In this document: piece after piece, positions 21,746 to 29,658 of the stretch
Layout: every line of letters begins with the position of its first letter
Position numbering within the stretch: position 1 is the first letter of the stretch
Program-made: the position numbers and the translations under genes
Notes under the pieces: generated by a model
The model's database searches: none
What the model was told of the DNA's origin: nothing
What the model saw: the letters and a program-made list of their open reading frames with translations, nothing else
Source of the DNA: Mycolicibacterium crocinum
Lineage (GTDB): Bacteria > Actinomycetota > Actinomycetes > Mycobacteriales > Mycobacteriaceae
Assembly (NCBI RefSeq): GCF_022370635.2
Contig: NZ_CP092362.2
Coordinates: 3,782,001 to 3,846,000, forward strand
Direction of reading: 5' to 3'
Length of the DNA stretch: 64,000 nucleotides

Positions 21746-22438
21746 TCAGTCCGTCGACCCACCCACGACGGCGTCGTCGGCGTTCTTGTCGCCCTCGGCC
21801 GGTGGCGGGGCGCTGAGCGCCGAGGCGAGTTCGGCGCCGGTGTGGTTGACGTGCACCACAAATGGGCGAATCGCCGTGTAGCGGATCACGCTCATCGACG
21901 CCGGGTCGGCGGTGATCCGCTGGAAGCTGTCGAGGTGCGTGCCGAGCGCGTCAGCGACGACGGCCTTGATCACATCGCCGTGCGTACAGGCGATCCACAG
22001 CGCGTCGTGGCCGTGCTCCTCGGCGAGCCTGCGGTCATGCTCGCGCACCGCGGCCACCGCGCGGGCCTGCACCTGCGCCAGACCTTCGCCGTCGGGGAAG
22101 ACGGCCGCGCTGGGCTGCTGCTGCACCACCGCCCACAGCGGCTCCTTCACCAGATCCTTCAGCGCCCGCCCGGTCCACTGCCCGTAGTCCACCTCGGCGA
22201 GCCGCTCGTCGACCGCCGGCTCGAGGTTCAGCTCGGCGGCCAGCGGCTCGAGGGTCAGGCGGCAGCGCAGCAGCGGAGATCGCACCAGGGCTTTGATCGG
22301 CAGGCCTTTGACCCGGTCGACGAGCGCGGCGGCCTGAGCCTGACCCTTCTCGTCGAGTTCGACGCCCTCGGTCCGGCCGGCCAACGTGTGCGCGGTGTTC
22401 GATGTCGAGCGGCCGTGCCGCAGCAGGATGACGGTCAA
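21746..22438 (-). CDS. histidine-phosphatase (phosphoglycerate-mutase fold) protein, MSMEG_4193 family
   Basis: The 230-residue protein has the RHG signature LLRHGRSTSN at its N terminus, the catalytic His being in RHG, and the second His in CTHGDVIKAV. The family is named MSMEG_4193 or Rv2135c-like. The start is an unusual TTG (22438) that overlaps the uppP stop as TTGA. No other start fits, because the RHG motif lies only a few codons inside. Coupling to undecaprenyl-pyrophosphate phosphatase and the kinase-like/DUF3090 pair hints at phosphate chemistry on an envelope precursor; the substrate is not known. Confidence 0.88.
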   Translation of the reverse strand: MTVILLRHGRSTSNTAHTLAGRTEGVELDEKGQAQAAALVDRVKGLPIKALVRSPLLRCRLTLEPLAAELNLEPAVDERLAEVDYGQWTGRALKDLVKEPLWAVVQQQPSAAVFPDGEGLAQVQARAVAAVREHDRRLAEEHGHDALWIACTHGDVIKAVVADALGTHLDSFQRITADPASMSVIRYTAIRPFVVHVNHTGAELASALSAPPPAEGDKNADDAVVGGSTD

Positions 22439-23268
22439 CTGGCCGCCACCACACCGGTGCTCAGCAGCGCCATCACGACCAGAGCCAGCACTACGCGGTA
22501 GCCGACGAACCAGTACATCGCGTGGTTGGCGACGAAGCGCAGCAGCCAGGCGATCGCGGCGTAGCCGACGATGAACGTGATGATCACCGACACCAGCAAT
22601 TGCGCGCCGGTGGCGCTCATTCCCTCGGTGACCGGATGGAAGGCGTCGGGAAGGGAGAACAGTCCCGAGGCCAGCACAGCCGGAATGCCAAGCAGGAAGC
22701 CGAATCTCGCCGAGAGCGGGCGGTCGATGCCGAGGAAGAGGCCCGCACTGATCGTCGAGCCGGACCGGGAGACGCCCGGGATCAGGGCCAAACATTGGGC
22801 GAGGCCGACGGTCAAGCCGTCCTTCCACGTCAGTTGCTCGAGGTGGCGGGTCTGCTTGCCGAAGTACTCGGCGGCGGCGATCACGGCGGAGAACACCAGC
22901 ATCGCGGTGGCGATGATCCATAGGTTGCGGACCTCGCCGCGGATCACCTCTTTGAACGCCACACCGATCACGACGATCGGAATCGTGCCGATGATGACGT
23001 ACCAGCCCATCCGGTAATCGATGTTGTCCCGGTGGGCCTTGACGAACAATCCGTTGAACCAGGCCTTGAGGATTCGCCAGATGTCGCGGGCGAAGAACAC
23101 CACGACGGCGAACTCGGTACCCAACTGGGAGACCGCCGTGAACGATGCGCCGGCGTCGGCCGAGAAGAAGACCCGGGACACGATCGCCAGATGGCTCGAC
23201 GACGAGATCGGCAAGAACTCGGTCAGGCCCTGCACGATCGACAAGACCACGACCTGCAACCACGACAT
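22435..23268 (-). CDS. uppP: undecaprenyl-diphosphatase
   Basis: The 277-residue integral membrane protein has about eight helices and both UppP signatures, GLTEFLPISSSSHL and PGVSRSGSTI, whose Glu, Ser, Arg and His residues form the active site. It dephosphorylates undecaprenyl (in mycobacteria decaprenyl) pyrophosphate, recycling the lipid carrier used by mraY and murG in this window. ATG 23268 (MSWLQVVVLS) matches the N terminus remembered for the M. tuberculosis protein; a GTG five codons upstream is possible. The gene is also called bacA and confers bacitracin tolerance when overexpressed. Confidence 0.95.
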   Translation of the reverse strand: MSWLQVVVLSIVQGLTEFLPISSSSHLAIVSRVFFSADAGASFTAVSQLGTEFAVVVFFARDIWRILKAWFNGLFVKAHRDNIDYRMGWYVIIGTIPIVVIGVAFKEVIRGEVRNLWIIATAMLVFSAVIAAAEYFGKQTRHLEQLTWKDGLTVGLAQCLALIPGVSRSGSTISAGLFLGIDRPLSARFGFLLGIPAVLASGLFSLPDAFHPVTEGMSATGAQLLVSVIITFIVGYAAIAWLLRFVANHAMYWFVGYRVVLALVVMALLSTGVVAAS

Positions 23269-23314
23269 CGGCGTGACATCCACGTCGCCGACCGTACTGG
23301 ATAGACCTGGGGGT

Positions 23315-23602
23315 TCAGCGCACCGGCTGAGCGTGCGCGACCGCGTCGCGCACGGCGGCCGTCAGGCTGCGCTCGTCGTCGACGTCGAAGTCGGTGAGGC
23401 TGCGGGTCGCGGTCGCGACCACGTCCTCCTCGTGCGGCACGGGACCGGCCAAACGCGGGTGGTAGACCTCCACCAGAAGCTGGCCGCGGTGGACCTGGAA
23501 GGAGAAGCTGCGGCCATCGCCGAGGTGACCGAATCCGCTGGCGAACACGCCAGTGGAAATGTCCTCGATCGCGAACTCTCGCCCGTCAATGGCCAGCGTC
23601 AT
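23315..23602 (-). CDS. small conserved protein, Rv2137c-like
   Basis: The 95-residue soluble protein begins MTLAIDGREFAIEDISTGVF and contains no recognised domain. It lies 46 bases upstream of uppP on the same strand, so it may be the first gene of the uppP transcript. The start chosen is ATG 23602; a longer frame begins 30 bases upstream but lacks support. Conservation of this small gene between uppP and lppL in mycobacteria (recalled) is the main reason to call it real. The function is unknown. Confidence 0.7.
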   Translation of the reverse strand: MTLAIDGREFAIEDISTGVFASGFGHLGDGRSFSFQVHRGQLLVEVYHPRLAGPVPHEEDVVATATRSLTDFDVDDERSLTAAVRDAVAHAQPVR

Positions 23603-23737
23603 GAGGTCACCATAACGCGGGTTACGGGACAAGAGAAGACAATCACGTCAATTTGTCTTCCCTCTGCCCGCCTAGACTTCCTGATCGACAGGGGGCGACT
23701 TGGTCGCTCGATCTTGAACACAACCGGGGGCTACCCG

Positions 23738-24787
23738 TTGGCAGAAGTGGTAAACCGGACCGGTTTGCGCAGGTCCACCGCTGTTTTGCTGGCGTTTGCC
23801 CTGCTCACGGGCGCTAGCTCAACTGCTTGCTCGACAAATCCGCTGGCCACGCCGCCGCCCACGATCGAGCCGGCCGGCCCCGCGGTGTCCCCGCCACCGG
23901 CCACCCGTCCCGCCGGTGAGATCCTCCCGCTGGGCGGGAACCCGGATGCCGCGGTGTTCGACGAGCGGACCGGGTCGCTGGCGGTATTGACTCCCGGCGC
24001 CGAGCCGCAGGCCCCCGGGACCCTGACCTTGTTCAGCTCGTCGGGTGTTCCCCGCGAACTCACCCTGCCCGGCCCGGCGACGGCGATCGCCGGTGACAAC
24101 CAGGGCGCGGCGTACCTGTCCACCCGTGGCGGTTACGTCACCGTCGACTTGACTGCGGGGACCGCCACCCCGGTGTCCATCAACGACGAGGCCGGCACCG
24201 ACTTCACCGCGATCGCGCGCCGCGCCGACGGCCGGCTGGTGCTCGGCAGCGCCGACGGAACCGCCTACACCCTGGGTTCGGACACCGCCGTGGCGGAGAA
24301 GGTGAAGATGTTCGCGCGAGTCGACGCCGTGGTCACCGAGGGCAACAACGCGGTGGTCCTCGATCGCGGGCAGACCTCGGTGACCTCACTGAACAGCGAG
24401 GGCCGCACCCAGCAGGCGCTGCGCGCCGGTGAAGGCGCCACCACGATGGTGGCCGATCCGCTGGGCCGGGTGCTGGTGACCGATACCCGCGCCGGCCAGC
24501 TGCTGGTGTTCGGCGTCGATCCGCTGATCGAGCGGCAGGCCTACCCGGTGCCGGAGGCGCCGTACGGACTGGCCGGGTCCCGGAATCTGACGTGGGTTTC
24601 GCAAACCGCGTCGAACATGGTTGTTGGTTACGATTTAACGACTGGTATCCCTGTGGAAAAGGTGCGTTACCCGACCGTGCAGCAACCGAACTCGCTGGCT
24701 TTCGACGACAAGTCCGACACGCTCTACGTGGTGTCGGCAGCCGGTGCCGGGGTGCAGGTGATCCGCAACGCGGCGGGCGGCCGATGA
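23738..24787 (+). CDS. lppL: lipoprotein LppL, predicted beta-propeller
   Basis: The protein of about 349 residues has an N-terminal signal sequence (STAVLLAFALLTGASSTAC) with a cysteine that could be lipidated, though the lipobox SSTAC is weaker than the usual LAGC. The body is made of repeating beta-rich segments with Gly and Asp turns (AVFDERTG, LVLGSADG, VLVTDTRAGQ), typical of an NHL or WD-like propeller outside the membrane. A TTG at 23738 preceded by GGGGG is the probable start; a GTG three codons later is possible. The stop overlaps the next gene (ATGA), and pyrD follows. Ortholog of Rv2138 by context. Confidence 0.8.
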   Translation: MAEVVNRTGLRRSTAVLLAFALLTGASSTACSTNPLATPPPTIEPAGPAVSPPPATRPAGEILPLGGNPDAAVFDERTGSLAVLTPGAEPQAPGTLTLFSSSGVPRELTLPGPATAIAGDNQGAAYLSTRGGYVTVDLTAGTATPVSINDEAGTDFTAIARRADGRLVLGSADGTAYTLGSDTAVAEKVKMFARVDAVVTEGNNAVVLDRGQTSVTSLNSEGRTQQALRAGEGATTMVADPLGRVLVTDTRAGQLLVFGVDPLIERQAYPVPEAPYGLAGSRNLTWVSQTASNMVVGYDLTTGIPVEKVRYPTVQQPNSLAFDDKSDTLYVVSAAGAGVQVIRNAAGGR

Positions 24788-25038
24788 GTGCAGCGCACCG
24801 CGGCGGAATGCCGGCGAGCTGGGAAGTCGAACTGTCCGACGACTACGAGTGGATCCCGCTACGGCTACCACCGGACGTGACCCGCATCAGCGCCTCCACC
24901 CGGCTGTCGATCGAAGCCGAGTACCGGGGCTGGGAACTGACCCGCGTTCGCCTCTACACCGACGGTAGCCGTCGAGTCCTCTTGCGGCGCAAGAAGTCTC
25001 GTTTCAACGGCCAGGCCGCCGACCAACCCGAGCTGTGA
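24784..25038 (+). CDS. small DUF5703-family protein
   Basis: The 84-residue basic protein (MSAAHRGGMPASWEVELSDD) ends with a cluster of Arg and Lys (RRVLLRRKKSRF). ATG 24784 overlaps the lppL stop (ATGA), and its own stop overlaps the pyrD ATG (TGATG), so translation of all three is coupled. No enzymatic motif is visible. The family occurs between lppL and pyrD in related genomes as I recall. The function is unknown; it may assist the neighbouring membrane enzyme, but that is only a positional guess. Confidence 0.75.
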   Translation: MSAAHRGGMPASWEVELSDDYEWIPLRLPPDVTRISASTRLSIEAEYRGWELTRVRLYTDGSRRVLLRRKKSRFNGQAADQPEL

Positions 25039-26099
25039 TGTACGACGCGCTGCGGCGGGCATTCTTCCTGGTGCCGGCCGAACGCATCCACACGTTCGTA
25101 TTCGGCTCGCTGCGCGCCGTGACCGCGACCAACGCCACCCGGGAACCGTTGCGCCGTCGGCTTGCACCGCGTGATCCGGTGCTGGCCAGCACCGTGTTCG
25201 GGGTGCGGTTCCCCGGACCCATGGGGTTGGCCGCCGGCTTCGACAAGGACGGCCTGGGACTGAAGACCTGGGGCGCGCTCGGATTCGGCTACGCAGAGGT
25301 CGGCACGGTCACGGCTCAGCCGCAGCCGGGCAACCCACTGCCGCGGTTGTTCCGCCTCCCCGAGGACCGCGCATTGCTCAACCGGATGGGCTTCAACAAT
25401 CACGGCGCCGGGCAGTTGGCGCTGCAGCTGGCCCGCTATCGGCCCGATTGGCCCGTCGGGGTGAACATCGGCAAGTCCAAGGTCACCCCGCCGGAGCAGG
25501 CCGCCGACGATTACCGTGCCAGCGCACGACTACTCGGCCCGCTGGCCGACTACCTGGTGGTCAACGTCAGCTCCCCCAATACGCCCGGGCTTCGCGACCT
25601 GCAGGCGGTCGAATCGCTGCGGCCGATTCTGTCGGCGGTGTTGGACGAGACGTCGACGCCAGTTCTGGTGAAGATTGCCCCGGACCTGTCCGACGAGGAT
25701 GTCGACGCCGTCGCCGATTTGGCCGTGGAATTGGGACTGGCCGGGATCGTCGCGACCAACACCACGATCTCGCGGGCCGGCCTGCGGACGCCCGGCGTCG
25801 ACGAGCTCGGGCCGGGCGGTATTTCCGGGCCGCCGGTGGCGCGGCGGTCCCTGGAGATCCTGCGCCGGTTGTACGGGCGGGTCGGCAAGGACCTGGTGCT
25901 GATCAGTGTGGGTGGCATCGAGACCGCCGACGACGCGTGGGAGCGCATCACCTCCGGCGCCGCACTGCTGCAGGGCTACACCGGGTTCATCTACGGTGGC
26001 GGCTTGTGGGCCAAGGAGATTCACGACGGTATCGCCGCCCGACTGCGTGCCGGCGGATTCTCATCCTTGAGCGACGCAGTCGGATCGGCGGCGCGCTAG
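25038..26099 (+). CDS. pyrD: dihydroorotate dehydrogenase (quinone), class 2
   Basis: The 353-residue FMN enzyme oxidises dihydroorotate to orotate in pyrimidine synthesis, passing electrons to the membrane quinone pool. Class 2 features are the N-terminal helical extension (YDALRRAFFLVPAERIHTF) that docks to the membrane, FNNHGAGQ, and NVSSPNTPGLRDLQ with the catalytic serine. Phosphate-binding glycines lie in SVGGIE and GYTGFIYGG. The start overlaps the DUF5703 stop. The last 4 bases overlap the convergent PEBP gene. Confidence 0.96.
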   Translation: MYDALRRAFFLVPAERIHTFVFGSLRAVTATNATREPLRRRLAPRDPVLASTVFGVRFPGPMGLAAGFDKDGLGLKTWGALGFGYAEVGTVTAQPQPGNPLPRLFRLPEDRALLNRMGFNNHGAGQLALQLARYRPDWPVGVNIGKSKVTPPEQAADDYRASARLLGPLADYLVVNVSSPNTPGLRDLQAVESLRPILSAVLDETSTPVLVKIAPDLSDEDVDAVADLAVELGLAGIVATNTTISRAGLRTPGVDELGPGGISGPPVARRSLEILRRLYGRVGKDLVLISVGGIETADDAWERITSGAALLQGYTGFIYGGGLWAKEIHDGIAARLRAGGFSSLSDAVGSAAR

Positions 26100-26626
26100 T
26101 TCTGCTCGTACGTGCCATGGATGACCGCGCGCGCAATGGAATTCATGAACAGGTTGAACCCGAGGTAGGCCGGGCTGGCATCTTCGGTCAGCTCCAGCTT
26201 CGGCACCTTCACCGCGTGCACGGCGACGTAGTAGCGGTGATAGCCGTGCCCCTGCGGCGGGGCGGCACCCAGGAACCGGCGGATGCCGGCGTCGTTGACC
26301 AATGTCAGGGCCTCGCCCGGAAGCACCGAGCCGTCACCGACACCGGAGGGAAGTTCGGTGACGGTAGCGGGCAGGTTGGCCACCGCCCAGTGCCAGAAGC
26401 CGGAACCGGTGGGCGCGTCGGGGTCGTAGACGGTGACGGCGAAGCTCTGGGTCTCCTCCGGAAAGCCCGACCAGCTCAGCTGCGGCGAGACGTCTTCGCC
26501 GCCGGCGCCCATGATTCCACTGACCTGAGCGTTCTTCCACTGCTCGCCGTCGTTGAAGTCGGTGCTGGTCAGTGTGAAACTGGGCAGCTTGGGCAGGAAG
26601 TCGTAGGGGTTGTACGGAAATGCCAT
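26096..26626 (-). CDS. phosphatidylethanolamine-binding protein (PEBP/YbhB family), TB18.6-like
   Basis: The 176-residue protein has both PEBP signatures, VYDPDAPTGSGFWHW and APPQGHGYHRYY, which line the phosphate-binding pocket. Bacterial members are small cytosolic or secreted ligand-binding proteins; the M. tuberculosis ortholog (Rv2140c, by context) is the abundant TB18.6 antigen. No signal peptide is seen. It is 21 bases downstream of the M20 peptidase gene on the same strand and converges with pyrD. The ligand is not predictable. Confidence 0.88.
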   Translation of the reverse strand: MAFPYNPYDFLPKLPSFTLTSTDFNDGEQWKNAQVSGIMGAGGEDVSPQLSWSGFPEETQSFAVTVYDPDAPTGSGFWHWAVANLPATVTELPSGVGDGSVLPGEALTLVNDAGIRRFLGAAPPQGHGYHRYYVAVHAVKVPKLELTEDASPAYLGFNLFMNSIARAVIHGTYEQN

Positions 26627-26647
26627 GTGCTGGTTTTCCTTTCGTTG

Positions 26648-27973
26648 TCAGCAGTTCTTGAGGAAGTGCTCGAGCACCTGAGTGCCGAAGTGCAATGCGT
26701 CCACGGGTACCCGCTCGTCGACGCCGTGGAACAGTGCCGCGAAGTCCAGTTCGGGCGGCAGGCGTAGCGGGATGAATCCGAAGCACCGGATACCAAGCTT
26801 GGCAAAGGCTTTGGCGTCCGTTCCACCAGAGAGCATGTACGGCACGGTCCGGGCTTCCGGATCGACGGCCAGTAGCGCGGCATTCATCGCGTCGACGAGG
26901 TCGCCGTCGAACGTCGTCTCGTAGGACGGCAGGTCGCGCTCCCATTCGCGGGTGACGTCGGGACCGATCAGCTCATCGATCTCCCGCTCGAACGCCTCTT
27001 TGCGCCCGGGTAGCACCCGGCAGTCGATGACCGCTTCGGCGGTCTGCGGGATCACGTTGGCTTTGTAGCCGGCTTTGAGCATGGTGGGGTTGGCGGTGTC
27101 GCGCAGTGTCGCGCCGACGATGCGGGCGATGCCGCCGAGCTTGGCGATCGTGCCTTCCAGATCGGGCGACGCGGGATCGAAGCTGTAGCCGGTCTCCTCG
27201 GCGACGGCGGTGAGGAACTGCTCCACGGAATCGCTGAGCACCAAGGGGAATTGGTGACGGCCCAGGCGGGCGACGGCCTCGGCGACGGCGGTGACGGCGT
27301 TGTCGTCGTGCACCATCGAGCCATGCCCGGCGCGGCCCCGCGCGGTCAGCCGCATCCAGGACAGCCCTTTTTCGGCGGTCTCGATCAGATAGAGCCGGCG
27401 TTCGCCGCCGTCCTTGTGCGGCACGGTGAGCGAGAAGCCGCCCACCTCACCGATCGCCTCGGTGATGCCCTCGAAAAGGTCGGGGCGGTTCTGGATCAAC
27501 CACTGTGCGCCGTAGGTGCCGCCGTGCTCCTCGTCGGCGACGAACGCGAACACCAGATCGCGGGGCGGCACGACGCCGGCACGTTTGAAGTGCCGGGCGA
27601 CCGCGATCATCATGCCGCACATGTCTTTCATGTCGACCGCACCGCGGCCCCACACGTAGCCGTCGGCGACAGCGCCGGAGAACGGGTGCACGCTCCAGTC
27701 GGCGGGCTCGGCGGGCACCACATCGAGGTGACCATGGATCAACAGCGCGCCGCGGCTGGGGTCCGCGCCGGGCAGGCGAGCGAAGACATTGCCCCGGCCC
27801 GGCGCTCCGGACTCGATGTACTCGGTTGCATATCCGACGGCGGACAGCTGCTCGGCCACCCAGAGGGCACACTCCGCCTCGCCCTTGGTGGTCGCCAACT
27901 CGCCGGTGTTGGAGGTGTCGAACCGGATCAGGGAACTGACGAGATCAACCACCTCGTCGACGGCTTGTGTCAC
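26648..27973 (-). CDS. M20-family zinc metallopeptidase (ArgE/DapE/CPG2-like), Rv2141c-like
   Basis: The 441-residue soluble enzyme has the M20 metal ligands HGHLDVVPAE, GRGAVDMKDM, DEEHGG, and a C-terminal His in FHGVDERVP. The dimerisation (lid) domain lies between about residues 190 and 310. It should cleave a dipeptide or an N-acyl amino acid; the exact substrate is open. GTG 27973 follows AAAGGGGAC closely and gives the expected N terminus (MTQAVDEVVDLV). A much longer upstream frame lacks support and overlaps a lipoprotein gene. In M. tuberculosis order the next genes would be Rv2142c-Rv2144c; here about 17 kb of other DNA intervenes. Confidence 0.88.
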   Translation of the reverse strand: MTQAVDEVVDLVSSLIRFDTSNTGELATTKGEAECALWVAEQLSAVGYATEYIESGAPGRGNVFARLPGADPSRGALLIHGHLDVVPAEPADWSVHPFSGAVADGYVWGRGAVDMKDMCGMMIAVARHFKRAGVVPPRDLVFAFVADEEHGGTYGAQWLIQNRPDLFEGITEAIGEVGGFSLTVPHKDGGERRLYLIETAEKGLSWMRLTARGRAGHGSMVHDDNAVTAVAEAVARLGRHQFPLVLSDSVEQFLTAVAEETGYSFDPASPDLEGTIAKLGGIARIVGATLRDTANPTMLKAGYKANVIPQTAEAVIDCRVLPGRKEAFEREIDELIGPDVTREWERDLPSYETTFDGDLVDAMNAALLAVDPEARTVPYMLSGGTDAKAFAKLGIRCFGFIPLRLPPELDFAALFHGVDERVPVDALHFGTQVLEHFLKNC

Positions 27974-28087
27974 AGTCCCCTTTCCTACCACTGGCTCGAG
28001 GCGGCCGCGGGCGCGGATGTCGGGCATTACCACATGTTTCCCAAGAACCACTCGCGCAACACGCCGATTTAGGGTTTGATTTAGCGG

Positions 28088-28777
28088 ATGACTCCCCGCC
28101 TGCCCGCGATCGCGGCACTGCTGTGCCTGTCGGTCAGCGGCTGCTCGGCCGTGACGGCGGGTATCGCGCAGCCTGCCGAACGTGCGCCGCTGACCAGCCC
28201 GGACGGCCTTCCGGCGCTGCTGCTCTCGGCGCCCGATGTGGGTGCGGCGCTGGCCAGCGACGACGTGGTCGTCACCACCGACGTAAACAAGGCGTGGAAC
28301 GACAGCGCCCACTTCGCCGACGTGAACTGCCTGGCCATCGCCGGTGCTGCCCAGCAGGGGGTGTACGCCAACAGCGGGTCGACGGCCATCCACGGCCAGG
28401 TGCTGCGGGAGGCGCCGACGGCGCCGCAGTGGTCGCACTTCGCCGTGCAGGCAGTGGTGTCGTTCCCGACCGCGCAGGCCGCTTCGGACTTCTTCACAGC
28501 CTCGCAGCGCGGCTGGGCGGCCTGCTCGAACCGGGAGCTCAACTACGCCCAGCCGATCGGCCCGCCGCAGGTGTGGTCGGTTGGGCAGACCAGCACCGAT
28601 CACGACGTGCTTGCGGTGTCGCGGGTGCAGCAGAGCCCGCAGCGATGGGCGTGCCAGCGGGCGCTGACCGTGCACAGCAATGTCGCGGTGGACGTCGAGG
28701 CGTGCAGCCTGGCTGGGCCAACAGCGGCGGCCAGTGCGATCGCCGGGCAGATCGCCGGGCGGCTGCCCTCGGCCTAG
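28088..28777 (+). CDS. lipoprotein with PknH-type extracellular sensor domain
   Basis: The 229-residue protein has a signal sequence with a good lipobox (LSVSGC, Cys19) and an outer domain of the PknH C-terminal sensor type. Its four further cysteines (in DVNCLA, WAACSN, RWACQR and VEACSL) are spaced as in that fold, which is known to form two disulfides. Such lone sensor-domain lipoproteins (Lpp/Lpq families) are common in mycobacteria and may bind cell-wall or small ligands. It is transcribed alone, with the tRNA-Leu gene 46 bases downstream. Confidence 0.78.
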   Translation: MTPRLPAIAALLCLSVSGCSAVTAGIAQPAERAPLTSPDGLPALLLSAPDVGAALASDDVVVTTDVNKAWNDSAHFADVNCLAIAGAAQQGVYANSGSTAIHGQVLREAPTAPQWSHFAVQAVVSFPTAQAASDFFTASQRGWAACSNRELNYAQPIGPPQVWSVGQTSTDHDVLAVSRVQQSPQRWACQRALTVHSNVAVDVEACSLAGPTAAASAIAGQIAGRLPSA

Positions 28778-28822
28778 TTTTGGGCTGCGGTCCTCGATCC
28801 GTTAGCCTTAGCTGCTCACTGA

Positions 28823-28908
28823 GTCCGAGTGGCGGAATGGCAGACGCGCTAGCTTGAGGTGCTAGTGCCCTATTAACGGGCGTGGGGGTTCAAGTCCCCC
28901 CTCGGACA
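28823..28908 (+). tRNA. tRNA-Leu (anticodon GAG)
   Basis: Acceptor GTCCGAG pairs with CTCGGAC, the anticodon stem CTAGC/GCTAG encloses loop TTGAGGT with anticodon GAG, a long variable arm (TGCCC..GGGCG) marks class II, and the T arm carries GTTCAAG. The discriminator base is A73 (28908); CCA is not encoded. Its 3' end is repeated twice downstream, marking it as an integration site. Confidence 0.95.
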
Positions 28909-28910
28909 CA
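28892..28910 (+). repeat. att-like repeat copy 1 (3' end of tRNA-Leu)
   Basis: AAGTCCCCCCTCGGACACA covers the T-loop to the discriminator base and two bases beyond. The same block recurs at 30261 (one C fewer) and, degenerate, at 32747. This is the classic attB location for tyrosine integrases. Confidence 0.75.
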
Positions 28911-28913
28911 TCC

Positions 28914-28941
28914 GGCGACACGACTTTGGTCGGCTGTCGCC
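28914..28941 (+). terminator. hairpin after tRNA-Leu
   Basis: GGCGACA (28914-28920) pairs perfectly with TGTCGCC (28935-28941), and the inner CGAC/GTCG adds four pairs around a TTTG loop with a GC bulge. It lies 5 bases after the tRNA. There is no U-tract, which is usual for mycobacterial terminators. Confidence 0.5.
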
Positions 28942-28994
28942 GTCACCTGACGTAAGTGCGGTTCTTATTCCAGATGCAGACGTCAAGCTGACGT
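28941..28994. repeat. two dyad repeats CGTCA-N2/3-TGACG beside the att site
   Basis: CGTCA-CC-TGACG (28941-28952) and ACGTCA-AGC-TGACGT (28980-28994) are two inverted repeats 40 bases apart, and both end in the direct repeat CTGACGTAA. They lie between the tRNA terminator and the transporter remnant. They could be arm-type sites of a lost integrase or operators of the lost metal transporter; neither is proven. Confidence 0.4.
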
Positions 28995-29004
28995 AAACCT
29001 CGGC

Positions 29005-29208
29005 GCGTTCGACCGGCCGTACATCGAATCCGGCCTGCCGGCCGCGATCGCCAACATCAATCTCGACTACGTCGGCTACACCATCGTCGCGTTATTCGTC
29101 GTCTCCTGGCTCCTTGCCATCTCGATCTGGCGACTAGGCCGCATCGAAGAACGCAGGGCCACCGACCTCTGCGGGTGCACCCCTCAATATCGCTTCACCT
29201 CTAACTAA
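29005..29208 (+). pseudogene. C-terminal remnant of a HoxN/NixA-type nickel/cobalt transporter
   Basis: The frame from 29005 to the TAA at 29208 reads LDYVGYTIVALFVVSWLLA followed by ISIWRLGRIEER. This is the last transmembrane helix and C-terminal signature of NiCoT permeases (VGY.IVGLFV, W..GRIEE). Only about 67 codons remain; the rest of the roughly 350-residue protein is absent because the tRNA lies just upstream. The product would not function. The final 20 residues (ATDLCGCTPQYRF) are unlike the family and may already be junction DNA. It is probably scar DNA from an integration or deletion at the tRNA. Confidence 0.7.
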
Positions 29209-29312
29209 CTTGTTGCGCTGCAGCACCATTCGCACTGTTACTACAGGGGTCTGTTAGCCGTCTAGGCACATACGCAAGGACACCTTCCCCACTCTTCAGC
29301 CGCTGCTCGCAT

Positions 29313-29328
29313 ATAGCAGATCTGCTAT
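29313..29328. promoter_or_regulatory. 16-bp perfect palindrome, operator of the XRE gene, overlapping its -10 box
   Basis: ATAGCAGATCTGCTAT is a perfect palindrome. TATCAT (29326-29331) is a good -10 box whose expected start point falls at the ATG (29338), so the message is probably leaderless. An XRE protein binding here would block its own promoter, the usual arrangement in toxin-antitoxin operons. Confidence 0.65.
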
Positions 29329-29337
29329 CATCCTTAC

Positions 29338-29652
29338 ATGAGTAGTTACGGCGGTGATCTTGTCCGGGAAGCGCGCAAGCGCGCCGCGCTGACTCAACGC
29401 GAACTGGCCGAACGCGCAGGCACGGTGCAGCCCGTCGTGGCGCGCTGGGAATCTGGCCGCACCGCGATCAGCCTCGACGACGTTCGCCGTCTTGTTCGGT
29501 TGTGCGGCTTCGACCTGGAGATCATGCTGGTCCCCGCTGATGACAGCGACGCAGCCCAAGCCCGTCGTCTCGCCGGCCTCACCGGACAGGAACGCCTCGA
29601 GCGCCATGCCCGGCTCACGCGTCAACTGGCTGCGCTGCGCGCCGCGAACTGA
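29338..29652 (+). CDS. XRE-family helix-turn-helix protein, probable antitoxin
   Basis: The 104-residue protein has an N-terminal XRE domain (LVREARKRAALTQRELAERAG through VVARWESGR, about 8-45), with the recognition helix around VQPVVARWE. A short helical C-terminal tail (ERLERHARLTRQLAALRA) could embrace a partner. It starts at ATG 29338 behind a palindromic operator and is followed 6 bases after its stop by a nucleotidyltransferase-fold gene. The pair looks like an autoregulated toxin-antitoxin module of the general MenAT/AbiE kind. It lies in the tRNA-Leu island, a usual place for such stabilising cassettes. Confidence 0.82.
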   Translation: MSSYGGDLVREARKRAALTQRELAERAGTVQPVVARWESGRTAISLDDVRRLVRLCGFDLEIMLVPADDSDAAQARRLAGLTGQERLERHARLTRQLAALRAAN

Positions 29653-29658
29653 CCGGCA

